64,000 nt of DNA. It comes from Allorhizobium ampelinum S4. Its GTDB lineage: Bacteria > Pseudomonadota > Alphaproteobacteria > Rhizobiales > Rhizobiaceae. Positions 50,112-59,202 of this stretch are shown one piece after another (position 1 is the stretch's first letter; each line of letters starts with the position of its first letter). Under the pieces are notes generated by a model, which did no database searches, was not told where the DNA came from, and was given only the letters and a program-made list of their open reading frames with translations. Position numbers and translations under genes: made by a program. The stretch is from the NCBI RefSeq assembly GCF_000016285.1, contig NC_011988.1, positions 496,001 to 560,000 on the forward strand. Direction: 5' to 3'.

Positions 50112-50185
50112 AAATGGCGATTTCTGCGCTTCCGGTACTCACGTACGTTAAGTACGCTCCGTTCCGGTTCTCGAAATCACCATTT
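50112..50185. repeat. Imperfect palindromic element in a convergent gap
   Basis: AAATGGCGATTTC (50112-50124) and GAAATCACCATTT (50173-50185) form a 13-bp stem with one mismatch. The centre has CGTAC-GTTAA-GTACG. The element is non-coding and lies between two stop codons. The shape is that of small dispersed palindromic repeats of rhizobial genomes and it could also end transcription from both sides. Only one copy is visible in this window. Confidence 0.55.
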
Positions 50186-50276
50186 TCGCCAGGCCAACAG
50201 CAATTCTTGAACAGACTGTAAGACAATCAGCCAAAGACATCCGCCGCCGGTTTGGACCGGCGGCGTGACGTTCGCG

Positions 50277-51398
50277 TCAGGCGAAGCGCTCAGGCCGGAA
50301 CGTGGCCAACATCGGATGGCGTTCGCCACTGGCGATTTCATAGGCGAGAAGTTCGCCGACAATCAGGCCCAGCGTTGCGCCGCTATGGCTGAAGGCAACA
50401 AAATAGCCGGGGATGGCTTTGAGTTCGCCCAGAACAGGTTCACCATCGCCGGGAATGGGTTTGCGGCCGACGCCATAGCTGGCCAGTTCGAGCTTCGGAT
50501 TGCCTTCCAGTACCTTGGAGGCTTCCGTCAACAGGCCATCCAGCGTTTCCTGCTTCACCTGATAGCTGCCATCCGCCAAAGTACCGACTTCTTCCTCGGA
50601 CCATGCCGAATCCAATGCAAAACTGTTGTTGGGGCCGGGGCGAATAGCGATGCGGGGTGTGTTCAGCACGGCTGTCAAGGGAAGGTCGAGAGGCTTTGTT
50701 GTGACCAACAGCGAAATCGGGGTGCCGTCGTCAATTTTCTGGCCTGCATCAGCGGCCATTTTGGGAACGGACGGTCCCGTTGCCACTAGGACCGCATCGG
50801 CAGGATAGGTCGCACCGTTTGCTGCGCGAGCACCAACGGCGCGACCGTTTTCAATTATCACGCTGGCCACCCCGGCATCTGTCACCAGCGTGCCGCCGCG
50901 CTCCTTAAATTCATCGACGAGAATTTTGATCAGGGCGGGCAAATCTACCCAACCCTCGGCCGCGTTGAAAATAGCGCCCTGTGGTGTGACCACGTCCGCA
51001 TCGACGCCAGGCGTCACAGCCTTGACCTCGTCTGCGGCCAGATGAACGGCATCATAGGCGAGCTTGACCTCATGGTCATAGGCGGCATCAATCTCATTGT
51101 TGGCGTCGTCGGCATCCCAGGTCAGTCCACCCTTGAAGGACAGCCAATCGGCCCCTGGAAAGCGCTCAGCAAGTGTGCGGTAACGATCAATGCCCGCCAT
51201 CCGCAGGCGATGATAAGCATCAGAGCGCATCCGCGAGGAATTGAGCCAGGACAGGGAACGCCCGGACGCGCCATTGGCAACCGGTCCGTCATTGATCAGG
51301 GTGACATTGATACCCTTGCGGACAAGCTGCACCGCCGTGGACGTTCCAAAAATGCCGCCGCCGATAATGACAGCGCTTGATATCTTGTTTTTCGACAT
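50277..51398 (-). CDS. FAD-dependent oxidoreductase (DadA/glycine-oxidase-like)
   Basis: Flavoenzyme of 373 residues. The N-terminal dinucleotide motif AVIIGGGIFGTSTAVQLVRKG is near residue 9. The C-terminal part has GVGRKPIPGDGEPVLGEL and AFSHSGATLGLIVGELLAYEI, as in D-amino acid dehydrogenase and sarcosine/glycine oxidase-like proteins. It should oxidise the C-N bond of an amino acid or secondary amine. It is the last gene of a four-gene operon with a Gfo/Idh-type dehydrogenase and an amino-acid-type importer. The ligand may be an amino-acid derivative such as an opine-like conjugate; this is inference. Confidence 0.85.
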   Translation of the reverse strand: MSKNKISSAVIIGGGIFGTSTAVQLVRKGINVTLINDGPVANGASGRSLSWLNSSRMRSDAYHRLRMAGIDRYRTLAERFPGADWLSFKGGLTWDADDANNEIDAAYDHEVKLAYDAVHLAADEVKAVTPGVDADVVTPQGAIFNAAEGWVDLPALIKILVDEFKERGGTLVTDAGVASVIIENGRAVGARAANGATYPADAVLVATGPSVPKMAADAGQKIDDGTPISLLVTTKPLDLPLTAVLNTPRIAIRPGPNNSFALDSAWSEEEVGTLADGSYQVKQETLDGLLTEASKVLEGNPKLELASYGVGRKPIPGDGEPVLGELKAIPGYFVAFSHSGATLGLIVGELLAYEIASGERHPMLATFRPERFA

Positions 51399-51438
51399 GG
51401 TTTTCTCTCAGTCTTCAATCATGATGATGTAAATTCGT

Positions 51439-52443
51439 TCAGGGCTTTTCCCAGCCATTGCTTGCCTTTGAGCGGAAAAACGCATCGATGACCTTCATAT
51501 TGGCCACGGCATCGCCTAGCCCGGATGACAAAGGCTCACCCACCAGCACGGCATGGGCAAAGGCATCGCATTGCAGGCCATATTGATTGGCAGCGCTGAT
51601 CTCGATCACTTCACAGCCGCCACCGGTCAGGTCACGGCCATCATCGATGGTGATGGTGGTGGGTGCATCGGTTGGTGCATTGAAGGGAATGGCAATTTCT
51701 ATGCGGCCTTTGGTGCCGAGCACCGTGACCTTCTGGCATAAGGATAGCTGCGTGGCGCAGGTAAACGTGAGGTGGCGATTGGCGGAGAATTCCGCCAAAC
51801 CACTCATCATCCTGTCCGTCTGGAATGTCTCATCCTGATCAAACAGGCCAATCACACGCTCTGGCTCACCATCAAACACAAAGCGGGCGGTATTGATGGC
51901 GTAACAGCCGACATCATAAAGTCCGCCGCCACCAATATCTTTCTGGTTGCGCACATTGGTGGGATCATCGAGATAATAGGAGAAGATCGTCTGGATGCTC
52001 CGCACCTCGCCAATTCGCCCGGCTTTCACCAGATCACGCACCTTCAGCCATTGCGGATGATGGCGCACCATGAAGGCCTCTGCGACCAGCACACCGGAAG
52101 TGCTGGAAGCTGAAGCAATCTGCTCTGCTTCCTCTGCCGTAAGGGCAATTGGCTTTTCACACAGCACGGGCTTGCCGTGGCGGATGGCTTCCAGCGTCAT
52201 CGGCATATGCAGGTGATTGGGCACCGGATTATAGATGGCATCGATATCGGGATCGCGGAGCAATTCCTCATAGCTGCCATAGGCTTTGGCAATGCCAAGG
52301 TCTGCCGAAACACTCTGAGCTTTTGCCAGTGAGCGCGACGCAATTGCCGCAACAATGCCCGTTTCGCCCGCCTGAATGGCCGGAATAACGGCCTTGATGG
52401 CAATATTGGCGGCTCCCAGCACGCCCCATCTGAGCTTTTTCAT
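51439..52443 (-). CDS. Gfo/Idh/MocA-family NAD(P)-dependent oxidoreductase
   Basis: Dehydrogenase of 334 residues. The N-terminus LRWGVLGAANIAIKAVIPAI is a Rossmann motif, and VLCEKPIALT holds the EKP signature with the catalytic Lys. The C-terminal half is the alpha/beta substrate domain with GGGLYDVGCYAINTARFVF. The family acts on sugars, inositols and related polyols. It starts 26 bp after the transporter fusion gene and ends 40 bp before the FAD enzyme gene. The pairing of an amine oxidase with a sugar dehydrogenase hints at a substrate with both a sugar and an amino part. Confidence 0.87.
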   Translation of the reverse strand: MKKLRWGVLGAANIAIKAVIPAIQAGETGIVAAIASRSLAKAQSVSADLGIAKAYGSYEELLRDPDIDAIYNPVPNHLHMPMTLEAIRHGKPVLCEKPIALTAEEAEQIASASSTSGVLVAEAFMVRHHPQWLKVRDLVKAGRIGEVRSIQTIFSYYLDDPTNVRNQKDIGGGGLYDVGCYAINTARFVFDGEPERVIGLFDQDETFQTDRMMSGLAEFSANRHLTFTCATQLSLCQKVTVLGTKGRIEIAIPFNAPTDAPTTITIDDGRDLTGGGCEVIEISAANQYGLQCDAFAHAVLVGEPLSSGLGDAVANMKVIDAFFRSKASNGWEKP

Positions 52444-52469
52444 GCTTGTTTCTGCCTTCTATTTATCAC

Positions 52470-53993
52470 TTACAAAACCTCCGCCAAAAAGTGCTTCAGA
52501 CGCGCACTTTGGGGATGATCAAAAATGGCTTCGGGTGAACCGGCTTCCACCACCTTGCCCTCATCCATGAAAATCACCTGATCAGCGACGCGGCGGGCAA
52601 ACCCCATTTCGTGGGTCACAACCACCATGGTCATGCCCCGTTCGCCCAGATCGGCCATCAGGTTCAGCACGCCCTTCACCAATTCGGGATCAAGCGCCGA
52701 CGTGACTTCATCAAACAGGATGACTTCCGGTTCCATCGCCAGCGCACGGGCAATGGCCACGCGCTGCTGTTGACCGCCGGAGAGGCCGCCGGGGCGGTGA
52801 TGTTTGCGGCTTTCCAGCCCAACATCGCGCAACCTTGCCAGCGCAATCCGTTCGGCTTCCTGCCGCGACATGCCTTTGATCTTGGTCAGCGACAGCATGA
52901 CATTGTCGAGCGCCGAGTGATCGGGAAACAGGTTGAAATGCTGGAACACCATGCCGACCTTGCGGCGCAGTTTTTCGGGCTTCATCGCCAGAATGCTGCT
53001 ACCGTCAAGCAGGACATCGCCGCTCTTTGGTTCCACCAAGCGGTTGAGGCAGCGCAAAAGCGTCGATTTTCCAGAACCAGACGGGCCAATGATGCAGGTG
53101 ACCGTGCCGGGTTTGACGGTGAGATCAACACCTTTGAGCACATCCAGCGTGCCATAGGCCATGGTCAGCCCGCGCACATCCAGACTGCCGCCGGTAAAGG
53201 TGATCTCTTTGGCCGGTGCTTTTGCACCATCGACGGCCTTTGCAAGCTCGCTCACCTCGGCAAGACCGCTTATGGCCTCGCTGGCAGGTTTTTTACCCAG
53301 CCGCAACCGTGTATCGATGGTGTTGACCAGATGGGTCAGCGGCACGGTAATGACAAGATAGAACATGCCCGCCAGCAACAGCGGGGAGAGATTTCCTGTC
53401 ACAACAGCCTGATCCTGCCCAACACGGAAAATTTCGCGCTCAGATGCCAGAAGACCGAGAAAATAGACGAGACTGGAATCCTTCACATTGCCGATGAACT
53501 GATTGACCAGTGCGGGCAACACCCGCCGTACGCCCTGCGGCACAATGATCAGACGCATGCCTTGGCCATAGCTCATGCTCAACGCCCGGCAAGCTTCCAG
53601 CTGTCCCCGATCGACACTTTGAATGCCGGAGCGAAAAATTTCGCCAATATAGGCCCCGGCAATCAGGCTCAACGCCAGAATGCCCAGCGGATAAGGCGAC
53701 GGCCCCCAGATTTCACGAGCAATGCGGGCAAAACCCTGACCGATCAGCAAAATAGTCACAATCGCAGGCAGGCCGCGAAAAATATCGGTATAAAGCCGTG
53801 CGGGAATGCGCAGCCAGGGCGAGCGCGAGATTCCCATGATGGCGAGGATCATGCCAATCACCACGCCAATCACGGTGGAGGCGAAGGCCAGGATGAGGGT
53901 ATTCTTCAAGCCAACCGTGATCATGGCAGGCAAGACCTCGGCCATCGCGTCCCAGTCGAGAAAACTGCGACGCAGTGTTTCAAGCCATTCCAT
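52470..53993 (-). CDS. Fused amino-acid-type ABC transporter permease and ATPase
   Basis: One protein of 507 residues with two modules normally made separately. Residues 1-235 form a HisM/GlnP-type permease ([20 protein letters not shown]; the EAA loop [22 protein letters not shown]). A linker of about 35 residues follows. Residues about 273-507 are a GlnQ-type ATPase: [56 protein letters not shown] and [14 protein letters not shown]. The frame is open throughout with no sign of a sequencing error. The periplasmic partner is encoded 79 bp upstream. Two copies would form the whole transporter core. Confidence 0.88.
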   Translation of the reverse strand: MEWLETLRRSFLDWDAMAEVLPAMITVGLKNTLILAFASTVIGVVIGMILAIMGISRSPWLRIPARLYTDIFRGLPAIVTILLIGQGFARIAREIWGPSPYPLGILALSLIAGAYIGEIFRSGIQSVDRGQLEACRALSMSYGQGMRLIIVPQGVRRVLPALVNQFIGNVKDSSLVYFLGLLASEREIFRVGQDQAVVTGNLSPLLLAGMFYLVITVPLTHLVNTIDTRLRLGKKPASEAISGLAEVSELAKAVDGAKAPAKEITFTGGSLDVRGLTMAYGTLDVLKGVDLTVKPGTVTCIIGPSGSGKSTLLRCLNRLVEPKSGDVLLDGSSILAMKPEKLRRKVGMVFQHFNLFPDHSALDNVMLSLTKIKGMSRQEAERIALARLRDVGLESRKHHRPGGLSGGQQQRVAIARALAMEPEVILFDEVTSALDPELVKGVLNLMADLGERGMTMVVVTHEMGFARRVADQVIFMDEGKVVEAGSPEAIFDHPQSARLKHFLAEVL

Positions 53994-54072
53994 TCAAAAG
54001 TCCTTCCCAGTGTTGATCATGTGCCCGGTAGCCACCCGGCTGGCGCTCACAGCCAACCGGGTGAAGCCGCAA

Positions 54073-54900
54073 TCAAGGCTTGGGAAGGTAGTCGGCAGGC
54101 ATCGGCGAGCCGGGGAACCATTTTTCGTAGAGCTTCTTCCAGGTTCCGTCCTGCATGGCGGCGTGCAGGCCCTTGTTGAAGGCCTCACGCAGCCCATCAT
54201 TGCCCTTGCGGATCACAAAACCCGCAGGCGCATCGAAGCTTGGAATGTTGACGGCAATTTTCAGTGCCTTGAAACGATCCGTATAGTCCTTGGCAGCCTC
54301 ATAATCGAGGAAATGGGCATCGACCGTGCCATTGTTCAGGGCCGAGACGGCGGAGTTGTTGTCGGGAAATTTGACGAGATCGGTGTCCTTGAAATTCTTG
54401 GTCGCATAGATTTCCTGCAACGTGCCTTGCACCACGCCCAGGCGCTTGCCCTTCAGGCCCGCGGCATCGGTAATCTTCGCATCTGGAGTCAGCACCGAGA
54501 GATAACCGGCCAGATAACCATCCGAAAAATCAACGGTCTTCTTGCGGGCCTCGGTGGTGCCAATGGCCGCGACGGCCACGTCGAACCGGCCATTGGCAAC
54601 AGACGGCATCAAGGCTGAGAATTCCTGCCCGGTAAAGACAACCTGATCTTTCTTGAAGCCCATGCGTTCCGCAACATTGAGAAAGAGTTCAATGTCGAAG
54701 CCGGTGAACTGGCCATCGGAGGTGATGAATGTATAGGGCTTGGAATCGCCCATGGTGCCGACACTGATGACCTTCGGGTCAATCAGCCCGTAAGGATTGT
54801 CGGCTGCAACAGCCTGCTGCCCCATCAATCCGGCACAGGCAAGGGCCGCCGCGATAACTGCGCCACGCGCCTTCTGTGAAATTGTTCTGGCTATTCTCAT
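54073..54900 (-). CDS. Amino-acid-type ABC transporter substrate-binding protein (family 3)
   Basis: Periplasmic binding protein of 275 residues. The signal peptide contains [20 protein letters not shown]. Mature features are [62 protein letters not shown], and the [13 protein letters not shown] region, typical of the glutamine/histidine-binding family. The ATG at 54900 has GGAGA about 10 nt upstream; a longer frame lacks a signal peptide. It is the first gene of the operon and lies under the double LacI operator. Confidence 0.87.
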   Translation of the reverse strand: MRIARTISQKARGAVIAAALACAGLMGQQAVAADNPYGLIDPKVISVGTMGDSKPYTFITSDGQFTGFDIELFLNVAERMGFKKDQVVFTGQEFSALMPSVANGRFDVAVAAIGTTEARKKTVDFSDGYLAGYLSVLTPDAKITDAAGLKGKRLGVVQGTLQEIYATKNFKDTDLVKFPDNNSAVSALNNGTVDAHFLDYEAAKDYTDRFKALKIAVNIPSFDAPAGFVIRKGNDGLREAFNKGLHAAMQDGTWKKLYEKWFPGSPMPADYLPKP

Positions 54901-55043
54901 TGTCGTTGTTCTCCGCTCTGGTGATTGTTCTTCTTCGCCGTGCTGTCCTTGTGCTGGCGCGCACGGTTTCCCACCCGGATGAATGGCGGCAACCACCCAT
55001 CCGGCAAATGCTTGTCGCATGCCGTTTTCTTGTTATTGAATAT

Positions 55044-55079
55044 GAGACCGGTCTCTATCTTAAAGAGACCGGTCTCTTT
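55044..55079. promoter_or_regulatory. Twin LacI-type operators GAGACCGGTCTC, 21 bp apart
   Basis: Two identical perfect 12-bp palindromes occupy 55044-55055 and 55065-55076. The second extends to AAAGAGACCGGTCTCTTT (55062-55079). Each has the central CG of LacI-family operators. The centre-to-centre distance of 21 bp is two helical turns, so two dimers would sit on one face. They lie between the divergent transporter operon and the LacI regulator gene, and autoregulation plus operon control is expected. Confidence 0.8.
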
Positions 55080-55104
55080 TGGTTTGACAATTGTTATATT
55101 CGCA

Positions 55105-55132
55105 TTGACCGTCCGTCAATATCCCTTATAGA
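55105..55132 (+). promoter_or_regulatory. Possible promoter of the LacI-family regulator gene
   Basis: TTGACC (55105-55110) and TATAGA (55127-55132) are 16 bp apart and end 9 bp before the ATG, so the mRNA would be nearly leaderless. No Shine-Dalgarno sequence is visible before 55142. A TTGACA at 55084-55089, next to the operator, lacks a matching -10 box. Confidence 0.4.
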
Positions 55133-55141
55133 GCTAATATC

Positions 55142-56212
55142 ATGGAACAGCCGCCGATCAGGAAATCATCCGTCACCGTTGCCGACGTGGCCAGAGCCGC
55201 AGGCGTTTCCAAGGCGACGGCTGCGCGCGTTTTGGGCGGCTATGGCACCGTCAGCGACAAGGTGCGGACGCTGGTTCTGGAGGCTGCGGCCACATTGGAC
55301 TACCGGCCCAATGAGCTGGCCCGTAGCATGACAACGGGTCGCTCCGGCACCATTGGTGTTGTGGTTGGGGATATTGAAAATCCGTTTTTCAGCTCCGCCG
55401 TGCGCGGCATTGCCGATGTGGCCCGCATGGCAGGTTATACTGTCATCCTCACCAATTCCGGCGAAGACGTTGCGGCGGAAAAGGCTGCTGTCAGGGCTTT
55501 GCTGGCAAAGCGGGTCGATGGTTTGATTATCTCGGCTGCAAGCACGCTGGATTTCGAACACCTGCAAGAAATCCGGCAATCGGGTTGTCCGCTGGTGCTG
55601 CTTGACCGCGCCCTTCCTGTCCTGGATGTCGACACGGTGACAACGGATGACCGTGAGGCGGCCCAACAGGCAACGGAAATCCTCATTCGCAATGGCCATC
55701 GTGATATCGCCTATATCACCGCCTGCGATACACCGGACCATCGGATGAAAAGTCTCGACGATCTTCATACGGCATCGGTCCGGCATCGTGTTGAAGGTTT
55801 TATTGCTGTTTGCACTGCCGCAGGACTGCCTGCGCCCCTGCAGGCCGTGCGTCTCGGGGCGAATGGCCGGGAAAAATGTGAGGCGCTGGCGCTTGATCTG
55901 CTGCAATCGGCGCACCGGCCAAGTGCCATCATCGCCTCGGATAGTCTTATTGCTCTGGAGGTCTTCAAGGTCGCCCGGCATCTCGGCCTGTCGATCCCGC
56001 AGGATCTTTCGCTGATCGCTTTTCACGATGCGGATTGGACTGCTGTGACCTCTCCGCCGATCACCGTTATCCGCCAGCCGGTCTATCATATGGGAAAAAC
56101 CGTAGCAGCACATTTGATGGAAAGAATAAAAGGCGCAAACCACCCAGCTCGGCATGTCATTCTGACGACCGAGCTTATCGAGCGCAGCTCCATTGCATCA
56201 AGGCTGCCTTGA
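55142..56212 (+). CDS. LacI-family transcriptional regulator
   Basis: Repressor-type protein of 356 residues. The N-terminal helix-turn-helix is VTVADVARAAGVSKATAARVLGG, and the hinge helix is in PNELARSMTTG. The ligand-binding core resembles ribose-binding-type periplasmic proteins (GTIGVVVGDIENPFFSSAVRGI; ASDSLIALEVFKVARHLGLSIP; DLSLIAFHDADWTAVTSPPITV). It is divergent from the binding-protein gene of the transporter/oxidoreductase operon, with two matched operators in between, so it almost surely controls that operon. LacI proteins mostly sense sugars or nucleosides, which supports a sugar-containing inducer. Confidence 0.9.
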   Translation: MEQPPIRKSSVTVADVARAAGVSKATAARVLGGYGTVSDKVRTLVLEAAATLDYRPNELARSMTTGRSGTIGVVVGDIENPFFSSAVRGIADVARMAGYTVILTNSGEDVAAEKAAVRALLAKRVDGLIISAASTLDFEHLQEIRQSGCPLVLLDRALPVLDVDTVTTDDREAAQQATEILIRNGHRDIAYITACDTPDHRMKSLDDLHTASVRHRVEGFIAVCTAAGLPAPLQAVRLGANGREKCEALALDLLQSAHRPSAIIASDSLIALEVFKVARHLGLSIPQDLSLIAFHDADWTAVTSPPITVIRQPVYHMGKTVAAHLMERIKGANHPARHVILTTELIERSSIASRLP

Positions 56213-56489
56213 TTTTTTGATTTATATATTTGTAATTATATATTTTTATCGCATTTTTCTGCAAAATTAAAAAAGAAATTCATTTTATTTCAGGTTTTTA
56301 TTGGCTTTGAAAATTTCGAAATTCATGTATTTCCCGATCAGCGAGTGAAAATAATGGAGTACACTATTTCGATAACAGCGATGTCTCAATTTTATACATA
56401 AATCATTAAGTATAGACGCAACTGCGCAGGAACCAGATCGGTCATGGCGAATTATCGCGCCAGAAACGAAACAAAACTGGATTTCTGCG

Positions 56490-58451
56490 ATGAAAAACCT
56501 GCCAATCATTGGTAAATTCTTAACTATAATGGCGCTGTTCGGTGTGTTTGCACTGGGCGTTGCTGGCTATGCTGGAACGCGCATTATGGATATCGACACA
56601 TCCTATAGCGACCTCATATCCCAGGATACTGCCGCTGCGACAGCGATATCGCGCGCCAACCGGGCCTTGCAGGGTGCACGCTCGGCAATTGCGGAACTGA
56701 CGATTGCTCGCTCCGACAAAGAGAAAGCCGGTTCTCAACAGGACCTTCAATCCTCGCGGGCCGCTTTCGTAAAATTCATGGACATTGCCATTGCCGCGGT
56801 TCCGCAGCGCCGTGATGTTGCCGATGCCAAGACGGAAAGTCTGCGCATCATCGACAATACCTGTGCCAATACCATTGCTCTTGGCAATGCCAGCAATTCG
56901 CCAGAGGGCGTGGCGCTCGCGCAAGCCGCCTTTATCAATGAGTGTCAGGCGGCGTTTCGCGTTATTACGCCAAAAAACGTGCAATTGGTGGATGATTTGA
57001 ACAATGCCACCGATCAGAAAAGTGATGCATTATCCGTGACCTCAAGCCATGCCGCTATGGTCACGGTGGCCAGCATCGTAGCCGGTCTGGCAATCGTCCT
57101 GACCATAGGCTTCTTCGCAATCCGCTCGTGGCTTGTCCTGCCGATCCGCAAGGTTGCCGCAACGATGGAAACTCTGGCCGGTGGCGATCTCTCTGTGGAT
57201 GTTGCGGGAACCGAACGTCGTGACGAAGTCGGCGGGATGGCCAAGGCCGTGCAAGTGTTCAAAGATAACGGCCTGCGTGCCCGGGAACTGGAACGGGAAG
57301 CAGAAAGCGTGCGCAATTCCAGCGAGGCGGAACGGGCTCGTGTTGCAGAAATGGACCGCAAGCGCGCGGAAGAAATGGCAGAGGCGACGTCTGGTCTGGC
57401 CGATGGCCTGAAGCGACTGTCGAATGGCGATCTCGGCTTCCGTTTGAGCCAGCCGTTCGCCACCGAGTTCGAAGCGCTTCGCAATGACTTCAATGCTGCC
57501 GTTGCACAATTGTCCGATACGCTGGGTGCGGTTGCTAATGCCACCAGCTCTATCGATAGCGGTTCACGGGAAATCAGCCAGGCTGCCGAAGACCTGTCGA
57601 AGCGCACCGAACAGCAGGCTGCATCGCTGGAAGAAACCGCCGCCGCCCTCGACCAGATCACCACCAATGTCGCCAATTCCTCCAAGCGCGCCGAAGAAGC
57701 CCGGCATGTGGCGATCGAGGCCAACCAGTCAGCCCGCGAATCCGGGATTGTCGTCTCCAACGCTGTCGATGCCATGCAGCGGATCGAGCAATCGTCCAAC
57801 CAGATCTCCAACATCATTGGCGTCATCGACGAAATTGCTTTCCAGACCAATCTTCTCGCTTTGAATGCGGGCGTGGAAGCAGCGCGCGCCGGGGAGGCTG
57901 GTAAGGGCTTTGCGGTCGTGGCCCAGGAAGTGCGCGAACTTGCCCAGCGCTCTGCCGGTGCCGCCAAGGAAATCAAAGAGTTGATCCGCAATTCTGCCGG
58001 CGAAGTCAGCAATGGTGTGACGCTGGTGCGGGCGACCGGTGAGGCACTCAAGGCCATCGAAGCGCATGTCGTTACCATCAACAGCCAGCTTGATGCCATT
58101 GCCCTGTCGTCACGCGAACAATCGGTTGGTCTTGCCGAAGTCAACACCGCCGTCAACCAGATGGACCAGGTGACCCAGCAGAATGCCGCCATGGTCGAGC
58201 AATCGACGGCAGCCAGCTCTTCGCTGGCATCGGAAGCGGGCCGGTTGCGTCAATTGATTTCGCAATTCCACCTCGACGGCACCCAGACCATGCCTGCCTC
58301 TTCGGCTGCTGGCTGGACATCCAAAAAGCCGGCTGCTGCGCATGAACAGCACCGTCCGGTTGCGTCTCCGGCCCGGCGGATGGTGGGGCAGGTGGCCCGC
58401 GCCATGGGTCTCCAGACAGCGGCCAAGGCCGATAACTGGGAGGAATTTTGA
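56490..58451 (+). CDS. Methyl-accepting chemotaxis protein with NWEEF tail
   Basis: Chemoreceptor of 653 residues. TM1 lies at about residues 10-30, a periplasmic four-helix-type domain at 31-185, and TM2 at about 188-208 ([20 protein letters not shown]). HAMP segments follow. The signalling hairpin contains [41 protein letters not shown]. The C-terminus is DNWEEF, a clear pentapeptide of the xWxxF type that tethers the CheR methyltransferase and CheB. A CheW gene overlaps its stop codon. The upstream 277 bp is unusually AT-rich. The ligand is unknown. Confidence 0.93.
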   Translation: MKNLPIIGKFLTIMALFGVFALGVAGYAGTRIMDIDTSYSDLISQDTAAATAISRANRALQGARSAIAELTIARSDKEKAGSQQDLQSSRAAFVKFMDIAIAAVPQRRDVADAKTESLRIIDNTCANTIALGNASNSPEGVALAQAAFINECQAAFRVITPKNVQLVDDLNNATDQKSDALSVTSSHAAMVTVASIVAGLAIVLTIGFFAIRSWLVLPIRKVAATMETLAGGDLSVDVAGTERRDEVGGMAKAVQVFKDNGLRARELEREAESVRNSSEAERARVAEMDRKRAEEMAEATSGLADGLKRLSNGDLGFRLSQPFATEFEALRNDFNAAVAQLSDTLGAVANATSSIDSGSREISQAAEDLSKRTEQQAASLEETAAALDQITTNVANSSKRAEEARHVAIEANQSARESGIVVSNAVDAMQRIEQSSNQISNIIGVIDEIAFQTNLLALNAGVEAARAGEAGKGFAVVAQEVRELAQRSAGAAKEIKELIRNSAGEVSNGVTLVRATGEALKAIEAHVVTINSQLDAIALSSREQSVGLAEVNTAVNQMDQVTQQNAAMVEQSTAASSSLASEAGRLRQLISQFHLDGTQTMPASSAAGWTSKKPAAAHEQHRPVASPARRMVGQVARAMGLQTAAKADNWEEF

Positions 58452-58924
58452 TGCGGACGGCGTCAACCAGCCAGGCGGATGCGCTTGAAATCCTGGCCTT
58501 CAGGCTGCATGGACAGGAATTCTGCGTCAAGACCACGTCCATCCGCGAAATTCGCGGCTGGGCACCGGCCACCTCCTTGCCGCATGCCCCTGCTGAGGTC
58601 ATCGGGGTGATAAACCTGCGCGGCACGGTCATTCCCATCGTCGATCTCGCGGTCAAATTGGGAATGCAGGGCATGGTGGCCAATGAGCGCAGCGCCATCA
58701 TCGTTGCGGAAGTGGACAGTGCGGTCGTCGGCCTGCTTGTCGATGCCGTGTCCGACATCTTGACGGTTCCCGCTGACAGCTTGCAACCCGTGCCGCAAGC
58801 TACCAGCACCGGAACGGATTTTTCCGATGGCATCATTGTGCAGGGCGCGAGCATGATCTGTTTTCTCAATCTCGAACGGATGTTTGCCCACAGCAATTGC
58901 AGCGATTGGGGAATTGCCGCTTGA
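58451..58924 (+). CDS. cheW: Chemotaxis coupling protein CheW
   Basis: Protein of 157 residues with the CheW beta-barrel pattern: EILAFRLHGQEFCVKTTSIREI, LPHAPAEVIGVINLRGTVIPIVDL, and AIIVAEVDSAVVGLLVDAVSDIL. It couples chemoreceptors to the kinase CheA. Its ATG overlaps the receptor stop (TGATG), so the two are translated as a pair and probably form a receptor-specific signalling unit. No cheA lies in this window, so it must join a chemotaxis array encoded elsewhere. A strong terminator follows 22 bp after the stop. Confidence 0.9.
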   Translation: MRTASTSQADALEILAFRLHGQEFCVKTTSIREIRGWAPATSLPHAPAEVIGVINLRGTVIPIVDLAVKLGMQGMVANERSAIIVAEVDSAVVGLLVDAVSDILTVPADSLQPVPQATSTGTDFSDGIIVQGASMICFLNLERMFAHSNCSDWGIAA

Positions 58925-58946
58925 TTGCCCGAAATTTGTAGCAGGC

Positions 58947-58983
58947 CCAAAGCCCGGAAGTCTCTTCCGGGCTTTGGCGTTTT
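58947..58983 (+). terminator. Rho-independent terminator of the MCP-cheW operon
   Basis: A perfect 14-bp stem (CCAAAGCCCGGAAG with CTTCCGGGCTTTGG), a 3-nt loop TCT, and four T at 58980-58983 lie 22 bp after the cheW stop. This is the clearest intrinsic terminator of the window. Confidence 0.88.
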
Positions 58984-59202
58984 CAACCCATTGCCGTTTT
59001 CGCAAAATTTGGAATGAGGTCCTCGATAAACCCGTCTTTTCAAAGATGTGATTGGCTTGTCTTTATCCCGTAAGACAGTTTGATGAGCGAGTGCTATGAA
59101 GCCGGTTCTGTCCTTCTGTGGGAAAAGACAGGATTGCTGCCGGATGGACTATCCCCGGAGGACCATCCATGACGGGCCATGAAGAATGCGTGAGCGAAAC
59201 CT

